The notes below the pieces were generated by a model. That model searched no databases. It worked only from the letters and a program-made list of their open reading frames with translations, and was not told where the DNA came from. A stretch of DNA of 12,110 bases from Baffinella frigidus (Eukaryota > Cryptophyceae > Cryptomonadales > Baffinellaceae). The translations under genes and the position numbers were made by a program. The stretch spans positions 93,086 through 105,195 of the forward strand of contig MU646650.1 in assembly GCA_026770585.1 (NCBI GenBank). The letters are read 5' to 3'. Of this stretch, positions 1 to 7,100 are shown piece after piece; the stretch's first letter is position 1, and each line of letters starts with the position of its first letter.

Positions 1-15
1 GGGGGGGGGGGGGGG
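1..15. repeat. Poly-G run at window start
   Basis: Fifteen consecutive G residues followed by more G-rich sequence. It could be a real homopolymer or a sequencing or assembly edge artefact. The sequence alone cannot tell. Confidence 0.8.
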
Positions 16-94
16 AGGGGGGTTAGGTGTCTTCTGACACGGTAAGCGTGAGCTAGGCGCTATCGGACACGCGGAAGCGCGTTGCTTGGCTATG

Positions 95-510
95 GGAAGG
101 GTGGATCCCACTGTGACCATGGGAGAGGGGTGTTGGTGACCGTGAACCGTGCATTCAGTAGCAGAGATAGATAAAGAGAGAGAGTGGCGAAGAGAGACGT
201 GCATGCAGCAAGAGAGAAGGATTTATTGCCCCGCCCCCCGGCGTCCTCTGCGGTGGCTGCGGTAGGAGAGGGGGGTAAGAGACCATGACCCGTGCATTCA
301 GCCACAGAGAGAGAGAGAAGAATGCGTTGACCCGCCCCCCGGTGTTCTCTGCGGCGGCCGGGGTAGGGGGGAGAGGAGAGTTAGTGACCATGACCCGTGT
401 GTTCAGCCACGGAGAGAGAGAGTGAGAAAGAGCGTGTGTCTTCAGTCACAGAGAGAGAGAGGGAAAGAGCGTGTGTGTGTGAGGGAGAGAGAGACGTGCA
501 TGCAGGAAGA
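95..510. repeat. Degenerate GA-rich minisatellite
   Basis: Diverged units of roughly 100-130 bp repeat a core reading gaccatgacccgtgcattc followed by cagccac and a GAGAGA run. Cores lie near 113-165, 280-316, 388-424 and 440-465. Between them are C-rich blocks (ccccgccccccgg) and a ctctgcggyggc motif. The opposite strand is strongly pyrimidine-rich. The ORFs crossing it are low-complexity and not credible genes. Confidence 0.7.
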
Positions 511-580
511 GAGAGAACGAGAAGTATGTAACGACTGTTAAGTGTCGGTAAGCGTGATTTGGTGAGCCACACATCTGCCT

Positions 581-618
581 GCGTGTAAGGAACAGGGAGG
601 CCCGACCCACAGCACGAA
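581..618. repeat. Direct repeat, 38 bp, copy 1 of 2
   Basis: This is identical to 731-768 over 38 bp (starts gcgtgtaaggaacaggg, ends cagcacgaa), with an offset of exactly 150 bp. Read on the minus strand, this copy ends ccttacacgcag, which looks like a 3' splice site. The second copy has cgcgg instead. Between the copies is a perfect 18-bp palindrome, cgcgtgaccggtcacgcg, at 681-698. Confidence 0.9.
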
Positions 619-730
619 TCACTAGGGTGGTAAGAAGGAACACGCAAGGCAGTCACGACCGACCGTCTGGCTTCGGCGTCCGCGTGACCGGTCACGCGGG
701 CGTTCACGAGCCTGCCGGCGGGGCTGTTCC

Positions 731-768
731 GCGTGTAAGGAACAGGGAGGCCCGACCCACAGCACGAA
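731..768. repeat. Direct repeat, 38 bp, copy 2 of 2
   Basis: Second perfect copy of the 38-bp unit at 581-618. The flanks are unrelated, so the duplication is local and recent at its core. Confidence 0.9.
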
Positions 769-851
769 ACAAACAGGGATAAGCAGCGGTCGATGGGCCT
801 GCAAAGACACGTGCAGGGCCTGGAGCGGACCCTTCCACCAACCCTCCCGGC

Positions 852-968
852 TGGACCAAATCATCGATTTTAGGCTTGCGATTTACCCTTACGGGGACCC
901 CAGATCCGGGGTCTCTGTAAGGGCAAATCAAGGGTACATCTACAATCTAAAATCGACGATTTGGTCCA
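852..968. repeat. Inverted-repeat (MITE-like) element
   Basis: A 117-bp near-palindrome. Its ends are tggaccaaatc and gatttggtcca, and the 22-bp arms have one mismatch. An inner stem (gacccc / ggggtc) continues the pairing towards the centre. No coding capacity and no clear target-site duplication were found. Confidence 0.75.
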
Positions 969-990
969 ATCGTGCGGGCTGGTGGTGGGT

Positions 991-1365
991 CATGGCAACG
1001 ACGGTGACGAGGCGACACAAAACATCAAGTGTAGAGTTGCGGGTTGGAGGGCTCGTACCCGCCGCAACCTCCCAAGCACCGCACACGCCCTGCATCAGGC
1101 AGGGCCCTGCACTTTCATCTCGGGAGATGACTGAATCAGTTCCTTTTCAATAGGAGGTTTAATAGGAGAAAATAGTTAGGACATAGTAAATCTAAATAGG
1201 CCTCCTTATTAAATGAAAACGCTAATTAGGGAACTGATTCAGTTATCTTTCGAGATGAACTTGGTACGCTCCTGGCGGACTCTTGGTGCATGGCAACGAA
1301 GGTGACGAGGCGACACAGAACATCAAGCTTGTGGTGTAGAGGTGCGGGATGGAGGGCTCGTACCG
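991..1365. repeat. Direct repeat pair flanking a hairpin element
   Basis: A block of about 70 bp (starts catggcaacgamggtgacga, ends gggctcgtacc) occurs at 991-1060 and again, diverged, at 1289-1365. The inverted-repeat element at 1115-1258 lies between them. The second copy has a short insertion (cttgtggt). Confidence 0.8.
1115..1258. mobile_element. MITE-like element, 4-bp TSD (ACTT)
   Basis: A 144-bp inverted-repeat element with arms starting tcatctcg and ending cgagatga. The outer arms pair over about 29 bp through ctgaatcagttcc with a few mismatches. It is flanked by ACTT at 1111-1114 and 1259-1262. There is no ORF, so any transposition would need a transposase supplied elsewhere. Confidence 0.75.
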
Positions 1366-1379
1366 GACATGAGCCCTCA

Positions 1380-1463
1380 AAAATTGTTCGAATGAGGAAC
1401 AATTTTATATTATATCAGATACCCATAAGCTCGTTACGATTGTTCCTCGAATGAGGAACAATC
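1380..1463. repeat. Two related short hairpins
   Basis: The first hairpin, near 1380-1406, has arms aaaattgttc and gaacaatttt. The second, at 1438-1463, has arms gattgttcctc and gaggaacaatc around gaat. Both share the gttc-gaat-gaggaac core, so they are probably duplicates of one element end or the two ends of one element. Confidence 0.6.
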
Positions 1464-1601
1464 GGGTCTGGTCGAGGAGCGCATCCGTAGATTGTGTCCG
1501 TCTCCTCAAGAGTGAGGCGGGTGAGGCCTTCGATGTGAGTGTAAATAAAATTAGATTCAGGTGGATGGGCACGAAACCGTGCAGGGCCGGGAGCTCCGAC
1601 C

Positions 1602-1786
1602 CGTATATATGTGTATGTGTATATATGTATATATGCGTATATGTGTATGTGTATATATGCGTATATGTGTATGTGTATATGTGCGTATATGTGTATATGT
1701 GTATATGTGTATATGTGTTTATGTGTATATGTGTATATGTGTATATGTGTATATGTGTATATGTGTATATGTGTATACGTATGTGG
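1602..1786. repeat. GTATAT/GTGTAT microsatellite
   Basis: A long imperfect run of gtatat, gtgtat and gcgtatat. The long ORFs across it (Tyr/Thr/His/Ile or Val/Tyr/Met/Cys repeats) are products of the repeat and not genes. It is preceded by gagctccgacccgtatatat and followed by gagggcacgtacccaccgc. Both flanks recur around the second array. Confidence 0.9.
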
Positions 1787-1887
1787 GTTGGAGGGCACGT
1801 ACCCACCGCAACCTCCCGGATAAGATTCTAGTACAAATAGTTTAGATGGACTGTATCCGTGAAGCCCCCAGTGGCTGTTAAGTGGGG

Positions 1888-1990
1888 GAGAGCTCCGACC
1901 CGTATATATGTGTATGTGTATATATGCGTATATGTGTATATGTGTATACGTGTATATGAGTGTACGTATATACGTATATGTGTATATGAG
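1888..1990. repeat. Second GTATAT microsatellite with shared flanks
   Basis: The array begins with the same gagctccgacccgtatatat junction as the first array and ends in ctggtacccgccgcaacc. The whole block is therefore a diverged duplicate of 1587-1818. Confidence 0.85.
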
Positions 1991-2019
1991 TGGGGGGGGC
2001 TGGTACCCGCCGCAACCTC

Positions 2020-2175
2020 CCACGCCTCCAAGTCCTCCTCCTCCTCATCATCATCCTCTTCCACCGCCATCCGTCCCCGGCGATCCGACACCCCCCCACC
2101 CTCCAGGACGCGACGCCCCCCCCCACTCCCCCGCTTCGCCGCCCCCGCCCCCCCAGGACCGTCGCCCCCTCGTGC
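2020..2175. repeat. Pyrimidine-rich low-complexity tract
   Basis: Strongly C/T-rich, with ctcctcctcctcatcatcat and several C7-C9 runs. On the minus strand it encodes an acidic stretch (EEDDDEEEED) ending gcgtgggag before a possible donor gttgcggc. The exon phase does not fit the minus-strand gene as I modelled it, so I do not call an exon here. Confidence 0.6.
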
Positions 2176-2262
2176 CTTACCGGTGCTATGCTCCTGATGG
2201 CCCAGGGGGAGGAACTCGGCGAGAGATACCCTGCACCGGGACGGCGGGGGTTACGGCTTCCA

Positions 2263-2500
2263 GCGATGTTGCGGATTGCTGTAAAGCAGGGTTCGGCAAA
2301 GTGAGATGCACGTTTTTGAAAGTGGGAGGTGGTGCGGGGTTCAACAAGCTGCGATCACTGCAGTCTTGGCAGACCCCTGCGGTCTTGGCTAGTCCTATTC
2401 CTATGTCCCGGGCGTTGTTACGGATTTCTGCAAAGCAGGGTTCTGCAAAGTGAGAAGCACGTTTTTGAACGTGGGAGGTGCTGCGGGGTTGAACAGGCTG
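2263..2500. repeat. Direct repeat, about 88 bp, two copies
   Basis: Positions 2263-2350 and 2412-2500 are diverged copies, offset about 149 bp. Each reads gcgrtgttrcgga, then aaagcagggtt, then cacgtttttgaa. The tail of copy 1 (ctgcgatcactgc, then cctgcggtcttggct) recurs at 2782-2822, just before the hairpin element at 2826. Confidence 0.85.
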
Positions 2501-2576
2501 GGAACCCTGCCAAGACCGCAAGAGTATTCATGTGCGAGGCCACTCTGTTTAAACCGTGTTTTTGCCATTTTGGGGT

Positions 2577-2639
2577 GGGTTTTCTCCTATATTAAAGCTA
2601 TGTCAAAGCTAATATAGCAAAATAAAAGAGAAAACACCC
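2577..2639. repeat. Short AT-rich inverted repeat
   Basis: The arms gggttttctc and gagaaaacaccc enclose an inner ctatatta / taatatag stem. The length is about 63 bp. No target duplication is evident. Confidence 0.6.
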
Positions 2640-2702
2640 TTAAGATAGCGTAAAAGGCGGTTGAAATTGAGTGGCCTCGCACAGTAGTAAGATGTCTAGG
2701 GA

Positions 2703-3062
2703 GCGCAGCCACCATCCGATCGCGGTGAGGAGCAGCGATCCGAGGTACCAATCCAACACCAACAAAACTCGTGCAAAAGGCTGCGATCACTGCGGTCTCG
2801 GCAGATCGCTGCGGTCTTGGCTATTTTATCTCAGAAAACGAGTTCTAAAACACGTTTTCTTAAGTCAATTCCCCTACAAATTCGTCAACTTATTCTTTAC
2901 TCTCCGCATAAGTTGACAAAATTGTAGGGGAATTGACTTAAGAAAACGAGTTTTAGAACTCGTTTTCTGAGATAATATTCCTATCACTAAGTCAGGTTGC
3001 AGCGACCGTACGATCGCGGTGGAGACCAGCGATCCGAGGTACCAATCCAACATCAACAAGAT
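2703..3062. repeat. Direct repeat pair flanking MITE-like copy
   Basis: Positions 2703-2768 and 2999-3062 are diverged copies that share gatcgcggtg, then cagcgatccgaggtaccaat, then ccaacaycaacaa. The 150-bp palindromic element at 2826-2975 lies between them. The two flanks therefore look like a local duplication with an element in the spacer. Confidence 0.85.
2826..2975. mobile_element. MITE-like element C, copy 1, 4-bp TSD (TATT)
   Basis: A 150-bp near-perfect palindrome that starts ttatctcagaaaacgag and ends ctcgttttctgagataa. Arms of about 60 bp surround an asymmetric core (ttctttactctccgca). TATT is duplicated at 2822-2825 and 2976-2979. A second copy of equal length sits at 10516-10665 with the core inverted. 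It is non-autonomous and has no ORF. Confidence 0.88.
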
Positions 3063-3100
3063 AGTTGTTTAAGTCGTGCACGAGCGCGTGTGCAATGTAC

Positions 3101-3231
3101 CTGTGCCTGTCCTCCCCTCCGTCCTCGGAGTCTCGATCAGCAGCGAGCTCCACAGCAGGCTCCGTGCGCTCCGCAGGGCTCTCCCCGTCCTGCGGCCAAC
3201 TTCGCGGCTCCGGCCAGGCGTCTTCTGCCGC
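3101..3231 (-). CDS. Minus-strand gene, exon 2 (acidic)
   Basis: A 131-nt exon read after cccgcag with no stop in frame, rich in Glu, Asp and Pro. The donor is cacag|gtacat. The composition changes sharply from the basic first exon. Confidence 0.45.
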
Positions 3232-3771
3232 CTGCGGGTTCGGGCGGGGGAGGGAGGGTCCTCTGCTTTACACACCCGCTGGGACTGCTGCGGCACAGCC
3301 TCCCTGCATCTCCACGTCATTGAAAAAAAAAACATGTACAGCAGTTGCGAGATCGATCCATGACAGGGAGAAAGGGGAAGGTCCAACCTCAGCGTCGGTC
3401 TCCACCACGCGTGGCAAGCTAAGGCACATCCCCCCCCCACGCAGCCGCAACAGCGTCCCCCCCGTCATCCCCGAGGGATCTCTCCGTGAACAGCGGGAGT
3501 CCCCAGGTGCGGATTGACGCAACGCAAGAACCTTCCCCCGGCGGTGCTCCCGGAACTGCCCGGGTCTCTTTCCTTGGAGACGCCTCTCGGGGGCGCCGAT
3601 CCTCCAGTCACCGGCAGCCTCTTTGCTGGCAGCCGTCGCTTTCCCCGGCGACGCGCCGAATAGCGAGTGCACGGGTCCACCATCGCTCCAGTGTGCACAT
3701 GATGGTGGAGGGGCGTGAAGATGGCAGCTGGGCACAAGAGAGAGGAGCAGAACGGCCCATAGGGCGTGCAT
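3101..3771 (-). CDS. Secreted/targeted protein of unknown function, 5' part (2 exons)
   Basis: I do not recognise this protein. Exon 1 (3771 down to 3388, 128 codons) opens with MHALWAVLLLSLVPSC, a clear hydrophobic signal-peptide-like segment. A basic, low-complexity region follows, then LRLRGGG at about residues 108-114. A donor follows GAG (gttgga). Exon 2 (3231 down to 3101) follows a cccgcag acceptor in the same phase. It encodes an acidic stretch beginning AAEDAWPEPRSW and ends cacag|gtacat, phase 2. An in-frame ATG at 3819 would add 16 residues. The gene is divergent from the glycosyltransferase. Further exons leftward were not found, so it is partial. The signal peptide and the matching splice phase support a real gene; both intron borders are inferred by eye. 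Confidence 0.5.
3388..3771 (-). CDS. Minus-strand gene, exon 1
   Basis: This holds the start codon, the signal-peptide-like segment (residues 4-16) and the LRLRGGG motif. In secondary-plastid algae, a signal peptide followed by further targeting sequence can direct proteins to the plastid. That is only one possible reading here. Confidence 0.5.
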
Positions 3772-3903
3772 CGGGGGCCGTGGTGCGCTGGGGCGGAGGC
3801 GCGGGGTCGTGGCTTTCATCTCCTTCTTGAGAATTTGACCACTGGTCAAATCGTCAAATCCGACAGCGTATCGGTCGCTTGCTACGAAGGAGGATCGGGT
3901 GTG
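3772..3903. promoter_or_regulatory. Divergent intergenic region (possible bidirectional promoter)
   Basis: These 132 bp separate the two start codons. They contain an interrupted palindrome atttgacca-c-tggtcaaat at 3833-3851, followed by another gtcaaat at 3853-3859. No TATA box is evident. The promoter role is inferred from the divergent layout. If the minus-strand gene starts at 3819, the palindrome would lie between the starts, only 14 bp upstream of that ATG. Confidence 0.4.
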
Positions 3904-4163
3904 ATGGTGGAGAGCACGCTCTTCTCCCGGCTTGGATGGGCCGTTTTCCTGGCGCTGCTCGTGCCTGCCATGCAGGAGGACGCGTGCCCAGGCGGGCAGT
4001 GCTCTGGACACGACGCTCATCCAGGTGGGATGGGAGTTCTATCAGGCGGGCGGGCGGGCGGCAATGTGGAGATGGTGAGCGTGGTGACGCCAACGCGAGG
4101 AAAGACGCGGGACTGGCACCCGCTGCTCTACGCGTGCTTCAAACAGCAGGACTACGAGCCCAA
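3904..4163 (+). CDS. Glycosyltransferase exon 1
   Basis: Encodes the signal segment LGWAVFLALLVPAM, a Gly-rich linker and the first beta-alpha unit VSVVTPTRGK followed by WHPLLYACFKQQDYEP. It ends gagcccaa|gttgct in phase 2. Intron 1 is 167 nt (4164-4330) and ends ctgggcag. Joining restores the Lys-Glu-Leu-Val-Val-Val-Asp-Asp run typical of the family. Confidence 0.82.
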
Positions 4164-7100
4164 GTTGCTCTCCTCCCGAACCATTCCATCGATACGTCCA
4201 ACCCATTGTCGATCGAATCCCACAAGCCTGCTCCCCACGTTTCGCAGTTTCAACCTGCCACGCCACGGAGATGCAGCTCACGCTCTAACGACCAGCACCC
4301 AGGCGCCTCAACCTGTACAACGCTGGGCAGGGAGCTGGTGGTGGTAGACGACGCAGCAGAGGCCTCGCCGTTTTTCGCTGCTCTCCAGGATCCGGCCGTG
4401 CGCTACATCCTTCTGAATGTACGCTGCCCAGAGACCGCGCGAGCGATATGCAGCTGCAGATTGCTGCAGAGAGGGATGGCGCCTCTGTATCACGACCCGA
4501 GCAGCGCGAGGGAACGGCGTGAGCAGTGCGGCCTCGAGAACGCGTCTTCCTCTTCTGTGGGTACAACCGGACGAGCTATTCCTGTCCTGGACAGGACAGG
4601 TAGGTGCACGCGCGCGAACTGATGTGACGCTCCTGGGGGGTTGTTTTCTTGACGGTTGGTGTAGCGTGTACTGACGAATTAAACCAACATCCTGAAACCT
4701 AAACCTTACACAGCATTCGGTCCCGCTGGGTGCGAAGCGCAACCTTCTCGCGCAGGTGCCACCCTACTCCGACAACATGTTTAATTTAAAAGAGAATGGA
4801 TCCCTATTTGTTGATAGGAGTTGGACGAAGGTCAATTGGGGCCCTAAGTAAATTTAATTAGGGCCAGAATCCGGTTTGGTAGGCCATTTCCTTTTAAATG
4901 AAACATTTTCCCGGATGAGCCCGCATCCGCCCGTCACGTGATGTAAGGGTGGACGACCCAATTCCACGCAGGGCCCTTCGAGGGTGATCCCAGCCCCGTT
5001 CTTGGAGCCGTTGGGTCACCCTGGGAGCCATTTTTCAATTGAAAATTGACTTTTGGATATCGTTTTCCCTTTGCAAATTGACTTTTGAACAACCACCCAA
5101 GAGCCCTCCGTGGCCTCCCGCGTCCGCCCAGCGCGTGCGGTAAGGTTGGACGACCTGATTCCGGAGGCAACCTAGGTATTGCAGGTCTGCAAAGAAAGCC
5201 TCTGGCTTCCCAAGTCAACTTCGTTGATCATTATGTCAACCCCTGACTCGTACCAGGCGGCTTGCAAAAACCCAAAACCTTCAACTAATTAGATTAATTA
5301 CTAATTGGATTAACTAATTACAACTCATTAGATTAACTAGTTAGATTAGTTATTTTATCACCAGAACAAAATGACAAAATAATTCACTCCCAGGGCGGGT
5401 GGGGGGCTCAGCTAGGCCCATCCGATCGCCCGTGGGCCATGTCCCGATCGGCATCTATCACGTCACAAAGCGCGTCCTGGTCTGTACCTATCACGCCACC
5501 CTCAATCCTAAACCCCAAACCCCAAACCCCAAACCCCAAACCCCAAACCCAAAACCCCAAACCCCAAACCCCAAAAGGAGGCGCGAGGAGCGATCCTGGC
5601 GCACTTCGACGACGACGACTGGTACGCGCCAGCCTACCTCTCCTCCATGGTGGCCGAGCTCCGTCGCACCCAGGTCCGTCCGCGCATCATTCTTAGTGTG
5701 TGAGAGAACTCCAGATCCGTGTAGTACCAAAACCTCCGCAGGGGGTCTTAGAGTGTGGTCATGCTGGTCGTGTGATCAACAAACTCTCTCTCTTCGCTCT
5801 CTCACTCTGCCTTAGTCGGAGTGGCTCGTTCTTCGCCTACCTCTCCTCCATGGTCGCCGAGCTCCGTCGCACCCAGGTCCGTCCGCGCATCATTCTTAGT
5901 GTGTGTGGAGCCAGAAAATTTCGCCTAAGTCAACTCCTCATGAAAACCACTTAAGTCAAATGTCGGCTCCCAGAGCCAGTCCGCCGAGGTTTGCCGCACC
6001 CAGGTCAGAACATTTCGCCTAAGTCAACTCCCCCTGAAAACCAGCGCGTTCTGCACTCTCTAACTCTGCCTTAGTCGGAGTGGCTCATTCCTCACTCTCT
6101 AACTCTGCCTCACTCGGGATGGTCGCCGAGCTCCGCCGCACCCAGGTCCGCTCACGCCTTAGTGTTCACTTAGTGTTCACTCTCTAGATCTAGTGTTCAC
6201 TCTCTAAATCTACCTCAGTCGGGGTGGCTCGCGGCATCTTGGTGCCATAGGGTGCACCCATGTCCGTCTCATTCAATCTCTGCCTCTTCCTCAGAGCTAG
6301 AGACCCATTCTTCAATCTCTACCGCTGCCTCAGTAGAGACTGTCTCATTCTTCAGGTCCGTCCGCGCATCGTTCTTCGTGTGTGAGAGAACTCCAGATCC
6401 GGTAGTACCAAAAACGTAGTACCAAAAACGGTAGTACCAAAAACTTCGCGGGGGGGTCTTAGAATGTGGTCATGCTGGTCTTGTAATCAATAAATTCTCT
6501 CTCTTCACTCTCTAACTCTGTCTCACTCGGGGTAGCTCGCGGACTATTCTCAAGTTGACAAGCGCTTCGCCGCAGTTTACAGACCACCAGCACTCCGAAG
6601 CCAGGTAGAGCCAATCTGGTAGGACTTGGCCAGAGCGAACTTCGAACTAGCGAGATTGCGAACTTCTAGATGGACTCTTTTGGACATGTAGTGTTTTAAA
6701 TTCAAATTTTGCAGTACAAATCGGTGTTTACTAATAATTACGGTCCATCTAAAAGTTCGCAATCTCGCTAGTTCGAAGTTCGCTCTGGCCAAGTCCTACC
6801 AGATTGGCTCTATATGATGGTGGTCCTGTCCCGATTTGTACCAAAATGGTGTCCTACATCGCTTCGATACAAATCCGTGAAATCTCAATGACCGAAACAC
6901 TCTCCTTTTGAGGGCTCGTGACATCAGTAGACCCGCGTAGCCGGCTACGCGCGTCTTAACGAGAAGTCATTCCAAGTCAACTTAACAAGAAGTCATTCCA
7001 AGTCAACTTAACACACGTTTTACAGTCAGTAGACCCGCGTAGCCGCAGATGTTCCGAACGTGATTCGAGTAAAACAAGGTGATTCGAGTAAAACGTTTTA

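Noticed and set aside
381-707. Minus-strand ORF with ADVWLTKSRLPTLNSR after an acceptor-like ttacacgcag
   Set aside because: It runs into the CT-rich minisatellite, shows no family features, and its link to the minus-strand gene is not supported.
1405-2023. Long ORFs through the GTATAT arrays (YTHIHI and CVYVY repeats), up to 202 codons
   Set aside because: They exist because the microsatellite lacks stops in several frames. The composition is purely repeat-derived.
2024-2091. Minus-strand acidic exon (VEEDDDEEEEDLEAWE) as exon 3 of the divergent gene
   Set aside because: The composition is tempting and a donor follows, but no acceptor gives the phase needed after exon 2, and the tract is low-complexity.
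4934-5218. Minus-strand 94-codon ORF
   Set aside because: It lies within intron 3 over a direct repeat and has no recognisable motif or splice context.
6529-6605. A possible exon reading TILKLTSASPQF, similar to the VKLS block expected after the DxD exon
   Set aside because: The resemblance comes from the aagttgac motif, which is common in the repeats here, and the phase does not fit a GT-AG acceptor. A much better exon with VVKLSGWF exists at 7182.
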